From contig NC_056428.1 in assembly GCF_905147365.1 (NCBI RefSeq), positions 774,001-838,000 of the forward strand: 64,000 nucleotides of DNA, written 5' to 3'. The DNA comes from Aricia agestis (Eukaryota; Arthropoda; Insecta; Lepidoptera; Lycaenidae). Position numbers and translations under genes: made by a program. Under the pieces are notes generated by a model. The model was not told the origin of the DNA and ran no database searches. It worked only from the letters and a program-made list of their open reading frames with translations. Below are positions 21,952-33,399 of the stretch, piece by piece. Within the stretch, counting starts at the first letter, position 1. Each line of letters begins with the position of its first letter.

Positions 21952-22036
21952 CCTAACCTAAACCTAACCTTAACCTGACCTAAACCTAACATAAACCTAA
22001 TCTTAACATGACGTAAACCTAACATAAACCTAACCT
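21952..22036. repeat. Degenerate telomere-like (CCTAA)n array with a 33-bp higher-order unit
   Basis: CCTAA and CCTAAA units alternate to give an 11-bp period. Two successive 33-bp blocks (21963-21995 and 21996-22028) share 29 of 33 positions, including ACCTAACATAAA at their ends. The insect telomere repeat is TTAGG/CCTAA, so this resembles an interstitial, mutated telomeric array or a minisatellite derived from one. Confidence 0.7.
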
Positions 22037-23534
22037 AGCTTCATGAGAAGTAAAATTGTGAATCAAAAGTACCTTCCTTATATTTACTTCATGAAAAGTA
22101 GAAGTATCTTACGACAATATTATGAACCGTGTTGGACAAAGAAATTCTTAAAATATAAAAAACATTAAGCGACATGCATAATAATTTTTAGATATTTTAC
22201 TTTTGTAAATACAAATTGGCCTCTCCTTAAATATTATAACATTCAATGAGCTAATGATGCAGCCACATGCACGAACTAAAACACCACGATGGGGACATTA
22301 CCTGTAGTGGCTGAGGGCCAATGACGTCACTAGTCAGTAGCTGCCAGTAATTAGCGCGGGACGACCACTTCAAATTACATTTCACACCCCACCTGCTAAA
22401 TCTGCATATTTATGGGGACTTTTCCGTCATATAGCTATGCATTGTGCAGGGCCCGGTCGAGCGTATATTGCTAGCTAGACCCCTTATATAATTATGCATA
22501 TTGCTACGTATTGCCCGCAATATAACTATGAATTATGCTAGCAAGATGTTGCCCACAAACCCGTAAGGTTTTAGGGGCTAAAAATTATCCTACAACTCTC
22601 TCTAAGATTTGAAGTTACAGTAAGTTTACACTACACAAAATTCGTTCAAAGCAAAGAGAAATTAATACACTTTCACATTTTTAATTTTGGTATGGATTTG
22701 CTTAGTAGATTGTGTGTAGCTATGATAGCATACCGATTACTGAAAACTGAATATATGTAATGCAGGGAAATCTGAAAAAAATAAGTTCCTTAAAGCTATT
22801 ATACAGGGACACAGATTACAGCCCCCCGGCCCTGAGGAAACTGGTTTGTGCTATAGAGCTATTGAGGTTATGTGTGAGCCATCAAGTTAACACATAAACT
22901 GGTAATTACAAACTAATATAAAAACAAGTTAACAGACGGTAATTGTTGGGGCAGGATGTCGTAAACAGCCCGTCACACTCGGACCACCGACAGCTAGGGA
23001 GATGTGATCTATATGATGATCTACAGGGAAGATCATGTTTTATAGCTGTTAAAATATTTCTTTGGTTTATACATGACGTATCGTTTGTTGTGAAGAAAGC
23101 GCCGGATTGCCGCATCCAGTCTCCGGACATCCCCCTTTTTTTCGAAACAATCGAGAATGGAATCAACTACCGTATAATATTATATAACAAAACACATTTG
23201 TACTTTAAAGTTACATAGTTACCATTTACAATATTACTCAGCATTGCCGGCAACTATTTAGTATTTAATAATCGGTGGTTTTGTTCAACAATAATTGGGC
23301 AAGCGCGCACGTGCGGCGCGGCGGCGCGGCGCCGGTCTCACAAGTCACAGAGTTGTGTATAATAATATTAACGACCGGATATCTAGTAATTAAGTTGTCA
23401 GTGGTATAACCTTAGTTGTCAAGATATATCTAGCCAATACAAGTTTGCTATTTACGTCTAGACTCCGGAAAAGGGAGTTTACACAGTCAATTTCGCTATA
23501 CATATTATTTTGTCAAATATTTCGTCGCACGACA
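22037..23534. other. Non-coding stretch, possible regulatory words
   Basis: No gene seen. 22380-22560 is rich in words such as GGGGACTTTTCC (22414-22425, a Rel/kappaB-like site), TTATGCATATTGC and repeated ATTATGC/ATGCATT. It has no repeat character I recognise. An enhancer is possible but unsupported by anything beyond motifs. Confidence 0.35.
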
Positions 23535-23614
23535 GAAATCGACACAATATTATTAATGCAACCTCTGACCTCTCCAATGTGGAGAAGTTGCATTAATAAT
23601 ATTGTGTCGATTTC
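23535..23614. repeat. Perfect 28-bp inverted repeat
   Basis: Left arm 23535-23562, containing CACAATATTATTAATGCAAC, and right arm 23587-23614 are exact complements around a 24-base loop. There are no terminal-element features, so a templated inversion is as likely as a transposon. Confidence 0.9.
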
Positions 23615-26600
23615 AGCATTTAGAAGATTATGGGCAAAATTACATAACAAATTAAGTGACAAAGCATATTAAAATAATTGAGTTATCAAACCATAACTGT
23701 TATTTACAGTCGACCACAGACCTTGTTCACCATTTTTCGGCCTTATTGCTTGGTAATAAAAGTTAAAAGTGCTAGAACTAATCTGTCGATTGTAAATTAC
23801 CTTCATGATAACGAGGCTCCACCTACGTATGTCGTGACTCGTCCTGGCTGTGGCCACACTATAGATGGCGAAAGATAATCTAATATGACTTTATGAGGTC
23901 ATTTAAGTTGTGTGACAAACCTGATTTGTAACAATTATTATGATAGCAATATTAAATGTATATTTTAATTAATTGTTTCAGAATCTGAACGGACTCTACT
24001 GTTGCACCCGCAGCAATTTGTCTACTGAGGCTAGCTGAGTGAGTAGATAAATAATGTTTTGTCTTATTCAAACTTCTTAATTATTTAAGCAATTAACAGC
24101 GGATAGCTTGGTAGTCACAAAAAATACGAGATCCATAGTAACAATTTTTTATTTTTGCTATTCGAGCGGTCTTCCACGGCACTCTTTCCCTCTTCACACT
24201 TTGGTAACCTTTGTAACATGAGAATAACTTATATTAGGTGTATGTATTGTAATTTGTAAGGTAATATTTACATTTTGGGAGTGTATGGTAAATTTCGGTG
24301 GGAGTAATTCAGTGATTTATGGAAAGGATAGGACCTGATTCCTGATCTATCATATTACCAGCCTTATCGCCAGATAGTGCAATTCTGCAGGCAGCTTAGA
24401 TATAACGGGTGCACAGTGTTACCATGTTGCGGCTGCGGTGCGCGGGCGCCGGTGTGGGCGGCACAATGGGCGAATTCCTCCGCCACCACACGGCCGTACC
24501 CGTGATTATTACATACCGATATGAGGTGTAATACTTATTATAGTAAGCATAGTGTACTATCAGAGAAGTTGATTCATCCTACGTCATTTGGTTGGTCTTT
24601 GTCAATTCAATATTAGTCGCGATCTGTCGGCTGGGTTGACACAATATTGTCAATTGCGGACCTACGTAATTTGGGCGCATTACGTCAATATATATTGCGA
24701 CCAAATTACGTAGGTCCACAATCTGCTTATGAATGAATTTTTTCGATAGTACATAGTATTATAACAGGTCTAATTACTAATAGTAATCTTAGAAAAGCCT
24801 TGAGTCCTAATTCTCACACCTCCCAAGTGTGAGGTACATACTTAATGTTATGAGGATTGGGTCCCGACTCCCGGCCCAGTGTCGTTTGTTGAAGAGTACC
24901 TAATTTAGGCTTCATACTTATATTGTAAGGATGAACTTATGTGTGTGTTTTCCTCACGCAAGAACTTCTGACTGGATTTAAACAAAATTTGATAAAATAG
25001 CGTTTTACACTGCTTTCGTGGGATACTGTAGAATTCTCTTTCAGCAAAAAGTTCTTTCGCTGTTAATAGTTCAATAAAAAGCTTAATTTTTGTTCTTTAG
25101 TTTCCAACGATTGCAGTTTTTTTTTCACTTCCTTAGAAACTTAATTCCTAAATCAATTTAGCATAAATAGACGAATTTAAAACAGTAATCAGTATCTTCT
25201 AAGTTTAAACAACTTATGTTCGATACCAATAATACTTAATAATATTTTGTACATTATATCACCGTGGCGGCGGGAGAATGAACATGTTTTCAATTAAATT
25301 CGTACACTCATAAGTCATAACTCATCCGCATGACAATCGGGTCTCGATCTGGACACATGTGGTTTGTGGACTAAAATATCTTGTCGTAAATTAGTTAAAA
25401 TTAATTATGATTTATTTTCGTATGACAATAAATTAAGTCTTAAACAGGTATGTAAGCGCGAAATAGCTTTTGATGTTACAGTACTTACTGATTCTACTTT
25501 TTAGTTAAGATTGGAAATTGTACTGTGTAACGTATAAACGTGGTACGAGGAACCGTACATTACGGCACAGATTACGGTATCGCTTCTTAATTTACGTTAG
25601 ATTACATGGGAGCAAACCTATCATGAGCTTAGCAGAAACAGTTAATAGCTAAGTATTTGTAACAGAAGCGAATTATCGCATAAAAGCAGAGCATATCGTT
25701 GCAAATACTCATCTGTATTGTTTCTGCTAAATCCACAGGACAATCCGCACAAATTCCAACTTCGCACGTACCATGTATGTACATACATGCAACAGTTTGC
25801 ATTTCCGAGTACCCGCGATTGACATGCAGACTGTCCCTCGGGGGGGGATGACAGAGGGGAGGGGGGTCGTTTTAAACGGACTCGATAATCGCACGCTCGC
25901 CGAATATCGATTGCGGGGAAAAACCACTCGGATCACTCGTTGCATATGATATTTCTAGATCATCATCATCATGAACTCAGACTCCATTGCTGCTTGGTCA
26001 ATTTACTTGACAACAAATCTAAGCTACTGTGGGTGGCTAAGCCAAGCTCAGGTTTCTCCTCATTCTGAGAAAATTAGGAAACCTAGCTAGCCTGTTACTA
26101 ATTTCTAATTCCCCTTTCAATAAAAAATTTAAAACAGCAAAAGCCAGGCAATATTTTAAGTAAGATACCTACAGAACGCGGTTACAATCACCTACCCTCT
26201 ATATTCTTGTAAAACCACTTACAAAGTGATAGCTTGTCTTACAAAATGTGGCGTACTTTAGTTACATGTGTGTGAATAATACGACAAGATATAGTTTAAC
26301 CGGATAGGTGTGTGACTCGCAAAAGTTTAGCATGAGATTCCACATCTACGACGTTCCGAAACCAACCTGCCTAACTTAAGAAACTCAAATCATACTACAG
26401 AGATTAATATCCCAATTCCCAGCACATTATTCTAGGACCTAACTTTCCTAGGTATTAAATTAGGTAATAGTTCTAGTTGTAAACTCGTATTTAGCTTCAG
26501 CTGAGTGAGGACAAAAATGAATACATTAGTCCCAAGGCGATGTAATTATCATACATTACAACTTCTTAAGCACCGCCGCTTCAATCAAATTAATGACGCT

Positions 26601-26856
26601 TCATACTGAGTGCGACTTTCTAAATTCTAAAAAAAAATATGTAAAAAACAAAGAATGTAAGTTTATGTATTGACTTGACGATACTTCAAATCAACCAAAT
26701 GGCCCGTCAATACTCCAAAAACGTAAAAAAATTATGTACATTTACGTATGTCCACTTGGATTGAAGCCGAGTGTAAAAGTAAGTGTGTAATGTGTATGGC
26801 AATTTGCATTAACTTGGGAAGTTTTCTTATAAATGGCCGAACCGTCAATGCGCATC
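23615..26856. other. Long AT-rich non-coding stretch
   Basis: No gene seen over 3.2 kb. A GC-rich patch at 24420-24500 contains a short ATG frame (MLRLRCAGAGVGGTMGEF) with no splice or homology support. 25800-25930 has a G-rich run and TATCGATTG. A short ATCATCATCATC run lies near 25960. Confidence 0.4.
24658..24717. repeat. Perfect 17-bp inverted repeat
   Basis: GGACCTACGTAATTTGG at 24658-24674 and its complement at 24701-24717 enclose a 26-base AT-rich loop. Confidence 0.85.
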
Positions 26857-26860
26857 TTAA

Positions 26861-27342
26861 GAGGATACACCAGGGGCGAGAGAAATTGAAAATAGGTATT
26901 TGAAAATGTATTGCTGTCTCACCAATCTCAAGTCTCCCACCGCAGAGCGCGATAGAGACAACACAACAAAAGTTCTAATAAAAGAACAGAAAATCTTCGA
27001 TTCGTTGTTCGCTGATTCCTTCTCCAAAACTTAACCAATTTAAATAATTTTTTCATTAAGAATTAAAGCAAGACTTGAGCTGTGTTCCAATGTTCTATTT
27101 TTTTGTATATTTTAGCCAGTTTTGTTTTCTGGGTGTTTGAACACAGAGGAAAATCTGGCCATTTTTTGGGTTTTTGGACGTTCTTATCTTTTTTAATAAT
27201 AAAGTTATGAAAAAAAGAAAACATAGGGACATGCTAATAGTGGTCATGTATATTCAGGAAAAAAATCATAACTCTACCGGCATTATCCAGGGAGGAAACA
27301 GAGGACAACGTTTGTATGGAAAAACGGCGGTGTGGACTCCTC
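26861..27342. mobile_element. MITE flanked by TTAA (piggyBac-like target)
   Basis: The left side reads TTAA then GAGGATACACC; the right side reads GGTGTGGACTCCTC then TTAA. The ends are inverted and imperfect (GAGGATACACC against GAGGAGTCCACACC). TTAA on both sides is the piggyBac-type duplication, although the ends do not start with the usual CCC. Length is 482 bp. The interior is AT-rich with no transposase; a 62-codon frame near 27174 is not recognisable. Confidence 0.6.
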
Positions 27343-27346
27343 TTAA

Positions 27347-28001
27347 GTTTCTAAGATCTTAAATACCTAAAGATAAGATCTAAGATCAAGGATCAAAGAT
27401 AATATTATTATATTTAGAAATTCCGTAATGTACCTAAAATACTTTCAATACTGGTTCTAAGTTTCAAGAATAGCCGAGCATTTCTGCTAAGTGTTCTTAT
27501 GTTTATAAAAATATTACATAATTTTCATTTGAATGTATTTAGTATTTAAATATTCGACGCGGGTGGTTCTGTAACGGGTCGCCACATAAAGTGTCCTGAG
27601 TCCTGACACAGGACTGTGGGCGGATCGTAAACACTGCACAGACAGGTATAATACTGTGTTATTTATGTTCTAGTATAGACACAATTATTATATTACAACT
27701 TTATTAGTATGATTTACATGTATTACGGTTATTGCGTGGTAGGTGCTATAGCTTATCCAGTAAGCTAGAAACTAACTTTTCCAGCCCCTTCTACCTATTA
27801 GTTTACTAGTAACCTCATCAAAACATAACCGATACTAAATCAGGTAACCCACAAATTTTCCAGCAGTATTAGCGCACTGATGATGATAATTTATGGCTGT
27901 GAGCATTCTCGAGAATTTAAATTTTAGATTAAAAACGGATTCGGATTTACCGAATCGACACATCTATTTGAGAGCTACAGTACGCAAAAACACTACCGAC
28001 A
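27347..28001. other. AT-rich non-coding stretch
   Basis: No gene, repeat family or hairpin recognised. Confidence 0.4.
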
Positions 28002-28014
28002 GACACTGGAAATC

Positions 28015-28179
28015 CAAAGTGTATATGGCGTGATGGACCACAATTAATTAAAATTCATAATATTATTTCAATTATCCTTGGTGCGAAAAATCTAAATAAT
28101 AAAATAACAAAAAAAAGGATATGGACGAACAGTCTATAGACGGCCCCAATTTTATAATAAAAAAAAAAAAAAAAAAAAA
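28015..28179 (+). mobile_element. Short poly(A) retroposon with a 13-bp target duplication
   Basis: GACACTGGAAATC occurs at 28002-28014 and exactly again at 28180-28192. The 165 bases between end in about 21 A residues, with an AATAAA-like word upstream. That is the signature of LINE-mediated retroposition. The body is not a SINE I recognise and has no tRNA boxes, so it may be a 5'-truncated transcript 3' end (processed pseudogene) or a LINE tail. Confidence 0.8.
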
Positions 28180-28192
28180 GACACTGGAAATC

Positions 28193-28736
28193 AAACATAA
28201 AAGTGCTGTGTTTTCGTCAGGGATTAAAATTGAAATCGCATCCCCGCCGCCAGTACAAATCGCCTTTATTTGTTTGATTATACGGGAGATGTGTCGTAAT
28301 ACATTACCATATCGCTAATACGTACACCATTGTCTTGCGCGCATGCCCAAATACTTGCTCACCGTGGGCGGGGGCACACCATACACACCCTTATGGCCTC
28401 GCAATAAGGATTAGATACCGCTGGCAGGATGTGACCCACTGTATGTATTATTAATTAAATGTAAAATCAGCGACCTCGTTGCAGCGGGATCTTAGACTAC
28501 ATCTCATACAAGCTACGGCTGTGTTCGTAGTGGATTTGTTTGTTTGTTTAGTTTCTCAGTAATACATACTAATTTTTTTAACTAACAGTGGTGTTTTGTT
28601 AATGTAGTCAATACCCTAAAGCCCAAAATACTGCTCCTTAATACTTTCGGAAGTTATTAAGTTACTAAAGCATCGTGAGTCGTGACATAACTTTTTAAGC
28701 TTTTACTAAAAAATTGAAACTTGAAAGCATTATAAG
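28193..28736. other. Non-coding stretch, nothing recognised
   Basis: It includes a GGGCGGGGGC word near 28370 but no repeat or coding signal. Confidence 0.4.
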
Positions 28737-28960
28737 TCCATACTTACTAATATGTAGTTATTATAAATGTAAAAGTGTGTCTGTCTGTCTGTCTGTCTGT
28801 TACCTCTTCACGCTCAAACCGCTTAACAGATTTTGCTGAAATTTGGCATGCAGGTAGATGTTAGGACGTAAGCATCCGCTAACAAAGTATTTTGATCAAT
28901 TCTACTCCCAAGGGGATAAAATAGGGATATATCTTTATCAATTTTAAACCGATCGGGCTG
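28737..28960 (+). mobile_element. Helitron-like element, 5' part
   Basis: It starts TCCATACTTACTAATATG, followed by a (GTCT)n run, TGTTACCTCTTCACGCTC and GAAATTTGGCATGCAGGTAG. The middle phrase TGTTAGGACGTAAGCATCCG is shared with the elements at 32.1 and 57.3 kb. The 3' end is lost. Confidence 0.6.
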
Positions 28961-30489
28961 AGACTTTGATACCTAATTAATAATAATACTTCTTAAGGCG
29001 AGAGAATCCGTGATCAGAAGCTGGTACATAAATAAATGCAACATTTATCAATCGCCATTGCGACTAGACGCAAATAAATTTTAGCAATTAGTAGACAGCA
29101 ATATTGTATGCTGCGTTTTCTGTGCTGATGAGTTTTGTTGTTAATGTAACTCCATTCATAAGGGCTTCATCTCCTTTGTATTTTTTTCATCTCCTTTGTC
29201 AATGCATATCTTATTGTTGGCCAGGCCTTCGTCCTAGAAAACACCAACCATCGCCACTGCTACCTGTATAATATTATAATGGCAGCAGATAATGTATTAA
29301 CCTTGTAATTAGATTGATCCTAATGTCATCGGCGTTATGGTTCTGTGAGGGGTATAATAACTATGAACAATCTGCACTGGGAGCAGCTGTGCAAGCATCG
29401 CGGTGTCGCTATGAATACGGCTGACAGCTGGAATTATGCAAATTTTGTTTTGGTCCTGTTGAGATTTTTGATGTCATTTCAGTGCACGGTGGTCCCCTCG
29501 TTATAGGTTTGTTATCATTGTGTCTGCACTCTCCTGCATTATACTACAATTTGTTCGCATTATACTACAAATACAGGACATATTAATTTCATTGAATAGC
29601 TTTGTTAAAATTTTATAAAACCACATAAATTCTCTTTATCGCTTTAAACCCAAAAAAAGATTTGCTTATTACTTGAGCTGATCGAGCAGGAATTTTGTAG
29701 ATGTCTCATATTGTCTACAAAATAGATAGGGGTGGTTAGTTTTGGTAACTTCTCTTCACCAATGCCTAAACAGAAAACTATGATTATTATTTATACGGGA
29801 TAAGAAACAGCTAGTACCTAGTTGTTAACGTGAAAAGTGACAGAAACTTACACTCACAATACTCGTAGTACTAGTCAGCACACGGACAGAGAAAACGTTA
29901 TAGTAGAAATCATTGATGCCAGAACTCAGAAGTAAATTATCAACATAATATTAGCACAGTCATTTAAACGATATTGGTCGACCCTACACAATATAAGCGG
30001 TAAACAGTAATACAATATGTGCCACACTAGCTGCTATTAGCGTGTTTGCGAGCTGTCACTTGTCAGTAATGGATCCTGTGTATGAGTCATCCTGGAGTAA
30101 ACTGGGTATGGGATTCACGAGACCCGGGATATTAAAACTACTATTATCGAAGCTGAAAAATGTTGCCCGCAAATTCGTGACGCCGAAATATTAAATTATT
30201 TCGCTTAAAACTATTCTGAGTGTTATTTTCTCGTGACTCTATGTCCAAACTGAATTATTACTTGGTTCAGCGGTTTCATCGTAGAGGGATAACACTGCAG
30301 ACAGAAAGGCAAACAGACACACGTCATGACAGTGTCACATTTATAATGTTACATAGTGCGGATATACCAGTGACACAGAGTATTGTTATGATTTACCAAT
30401 ATAAAGACAAAGATAAACACTTTCTCATTCTGTAAATTAAAATCAATAAATTTAACTTTCTACGCTTCAATAAAACAAACAAAATAAAG
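28961..30489. other. Non-coding stretch with a faint Helitron remnant
   Basis: No gene seen. 30250-30360 keeps GGTTCAGCGGTTT and ACAGACACAC words of a decayed minus-strand Helitron. ATGCAAAT (29436-29443, the POU octamer) lies beside GACAGCTG in an otherwise unremarkable stretch. Confidence 0.4.
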
Positions 30490-30566
30490 TTGCAGTCGGT
30501 TAAAAATGTCGACGGTAAGTTTTCAGGGGTTTTTTTGCAGTCGGGTAAAAATGTCGACGAGTTTCG
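30490..30566. repeat. 45-bp tandem duplication
   Basis: TTGCAGTCGGTTAAAAATGT, followed by CGACG, recurs 45 bases later with one change. The two units end in AAGTTTTCAGGGG and GAGTTTCGGGCG. Confidence 0.8.
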
Positions 30567-30584
30567 GGCGAGGGAGCTGTCATC

Positions 30585-30745
30585 AGGGGTGACATCACAA
30601 TAAGTGACAGTTCTTCTATTTGTTTTAATGTGACAATAGTGACACCCCTCAGAACGCAGTGAATAGGCGACTTTATAATTTGTGACACATGGACACTTGT
30701 GTCACAGTATAGCAATATGACATAGGGACTAATATTGCTATACTG
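30585..30745. repeat. Cluster of nested hairpins
   Basis: Three inverted repeats follow one another: AGGGGTGACA with TGACACCCCT (about 30585-30649), TGTGACAC with GTGTCACA (30681-30706), and CAGTATAGCAATAT with its exact complement (30705-30718 and 30732-30745). GTGACA words recur throughout. It may be a complex foldback element. Confidence 0.7.
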
Positions 30746-31635
30746 TGCTCGTGTAAAGAAATTGCACATAATATTTTAAACTATTGTTTGACTTGTACAG
30801 CGAAAATAAAACCTGTTCCTTCGATAAATATTTGCTGTTATCCTTTCCTGTGATCTACACTCTTTCCGTGCTTATTTCCATCATATTCGGACCATAACTT
30901 AGGAGTTTTTGAAAAGACAAAACTACCTACCTATGCCTAACCGACAATGTTGCTGCGAGTATCCCATTTATTATTTTCCTCTATGGAGTATCCACTTGAC
31001 AGAAAATACTCAAGGACAATGGCAACATCAGAGCAATTGGAAGTGCGTTACCTTTTAGTAGGAAACACTGCTATCAAAACCCCACACGGAATTAGTAAAA
31101 CTTCATTAATCAGTAGAGAACCGCCGCTCTTGTACTAATTAGCAACTCCTAATGAGAGATATCACGGTTCCAGAGAATCGGCGGCAATGCTATCACGATT
31201 CGTTCTAAATTTGGTAACGTACTTGAAAACTTTGATGATAATATTATGATGTAATTCTTACGATTAACAAGATGTTATCCGTAACGTCGTTTTGTGAGGA
31301 AACCGTACATTTTGCCGTACAGATAAATAGAAGATCGTGAGCTAAACTATCTGTATAAAAAAGGCTCAAATTAAATTAAAGGTCCGTAACGAATGACTTC
31401 ATTTTCATTAACAAACAAGTCATATTTTAAAACAAGTCATATTTTTATACTCTCTAGGTTTATTTGCATTGACTATTACTGAAGAGTATGTACATTGTAC
31501 AGTACGAGTATACAGTCGAACAGTAAGTCTGTTAATGTGCAGTCAAAACAAAGCCGTGTGTATAATTAGCTGCGCGGATAACGGGCGGTGTTTGCCGTCT
31601 GCGCAAGCGCACAAGGATGACTGAATATGGTACTG
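30746..31635. other. AT-rich non-coding stretch
   Basis: No gene or repeat recognised. Confidence 0.4.
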
Positions 31636-31800
31636 ACTGGATATGGTAGAATCATCATCATCGAATATCGTCGTCTGCTGCTGAACGTAGGCCTCACCCA
31701 ATGAGCGCCAACTTTCTAGATCTTGGGCAGCCAAATACTGTCCACCACCTTTCTTAAATCGTCAGTCTATCAAGCTACAGAGCCGTACTCTACTCAAAAA
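31636..31800 (-). pseudogene. RTE-like LINE, C-terminal coding end and GAT tail
   Basis: The minus strand reads LAAQDLESWRSLGEAYVQQQ followed by a GATGATGATGAT run. RTE-type LINEs in Lepidoptera end their reverse-transcriptase frame with a very similar AQDRxxWRxLGEAYVQQW segment and finish in a GAT-type simple repeat. Only about 40 codons are readable, with a stop upstream, so this is a 5'-truncated, decayed copy. Confidence 0.65.
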
Positions 31801-32141
31801 CTTGTCTGCTCCATCGACTTCCACATTAGTAGGAATGCATTTAGATTAAGCCAGATTCAGAATGGTGGATTTCATCTCTTCTTAACCTGGCTCAGCGTGC
31901 CCAGTGCCCGCAGTAGACATGAGATAATAGTAATACAGACATACCTCATTTTGAATTTGTCTATTTTTCTGTAATGTATGTAGTCTCTCTATAGTGGCTA
32001 TGCTGAACGCGCTGGTTGCTGGTACTCTTTAGATCCCGATTTTCATAACTTAAAACTCGAAATTTCCTATTCCTGTATTCCTGTCTAGCGCCCTGCGGTC
32101 CTGACCAATAAGAAAGATCACCGTATTGTGTATATTTGTAA

Positions 32142-32382
32142 CGAGCTTTTGCCCGTGAAAGTTTGTATGTAATAAGAAGTATTATTACATACAAACTTTC
32201 ATCCGCTATTTGAACCCCTCAGAAAAGGAATTTATCAAAATCCTTTCTTAGCGGATGCCTACGTCATAACATCTACCTGCATGCCAAATTTCAGCTCGAT
32301 CCGTCCTGCGGTTTGGGCTGTGCGTTGATAGATCACTATGTCAATCAGTCAGTCAGTCATCTTTGAGTTTTATATATATAGA
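32142..32382 (-). mobile_element. Helitron-like element (uninterrupted relative of the 57.3-kb copy)
   Basis: On the minus strand it starts TCTATATATATAAAACTC, then GACTGACTGACTGATTGAC, TGATCTATCAACGCACAGCC and ATGCAGGTAGATGTTATGAC. A long perfect hairpin follows (GAAAGTTTGTATGTAATA and its complement, near 32155-32202), and the element ends GGGCAAAAGCTCG. It gives the empty-site reference for the MITE at 57508-57776. Confidence 0.75.
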
Positions 32383-33224
32383 TATTTGTAATGGCTGAAA
32401 AAAAAATGATATTGATAACAATTAGTTCATACATTTTTTCATATTTATCCATCGAACACAATGGCCACTTCGCCACACAATTTGCCGTTCCCCGGCAAAC
32501 AGACAATGCGATACATTACGCGACACTTGCAAAATGTTTTACACGTAGGATTGACACTCGTGGAGGTGTCGCGTACCGGGGGGTGTCACCGGGGTGACAC
32601 TCCAGGCCGATACAGTTCGTTAGCGCGAGTGCCTCGTTACGCCGGGTGCCATTGTGCTTAGTGTGGCCCCGCGATAATACATTGTCAGGTGTGGCCGTGT
32701 TATAACGTGCACTGTCTGCTTATGGTGGCGTTGTGTTAGTGTAGAGCTGCCCTCATATGAGGTGTTGCGGTAGATGCTATAGTTAGCTTGAGCGGCGAGA
32801 GAAGCACGATACAGTTTTAGTGGGTAAACCCTGCGTTGGAGAGTCCGCATACCCCGGCCGATGTCTCCAATCCACCACCACAAGGCAGTGTTTATAAGCC
32901 AAAAACGTTCTTCTGATAGTGTATACTACCCCTAATGACCATTGTTAGACCAGTGTGCTTTGGCCCAGGCTTAACATGAGGCAAGATCGTACCTCAGCGT
33001 GCAGTAACACAGAAGACTGAGGCTTACTTATCCTAAGTGTAAACTATTCTTGTGTAAGGACTATAGTTAAAGCTTAATATGTCAATGTCAATCTGCCTAA
33101 CACTAACATGAAGCTAGGTTCACAGTACACATCAGGATGAATTTATAGCCTTATCAATCCGTCAGCGTAGATCAGGACGAATTCCGTCAGTACGACCCAG
33201 CAGGTAACATGTATATGTGTCTAG
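32383..33224. other. Non-coding stretch with GC-rich middle
   Basis: No gene seen. 32540-32900 is distinctly less AT-rich, with a GGTGTCACCGGGGTGACAC palindrome near 32582. The end near 32860 (CATACCCCGGCCGATGTC, CAATCCACCACCAC) resembles a LINE 3' region, but I cannot name the family. Confidence 0.4.
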
Positions 33225-33399
33225 AAACACACTAGGCCGAAGTTACGCGGCGGAAATTCCGCGTGATTACGCCCGCAATGTCAAACGCATACAAAATACG
33301 GACGGAACGCGACGGAATAGTGTGTCATCGGTAATTTAAAATACATTGCGGGCGTAATCATGCGGAATTTACGCCGCGTAACTTCGGCCTAGTGTGTTT
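33225..33399. mobile_element. Palindromic MITE
   Basis: AAACACACTAGGCCG starts an arm of about 57 bp that runs through AGTTACGCGGCG and GATTACGCCCGCAATG. The inverted copy ends at 33399 with CGGCCTAGTGTGTTT. The arms are nearly identical, so the element would fold into a long hairpin. The target duplication is unclear. Confidence 0.75.

Noticed and set aside
24425..24510. ATG frame MLRLRCAGAGVGGTMGEF in a GC-rich patch
   Set aside because: Short, no acceptor upstream and no clear donor; GC-rich patches give such frames by chance.
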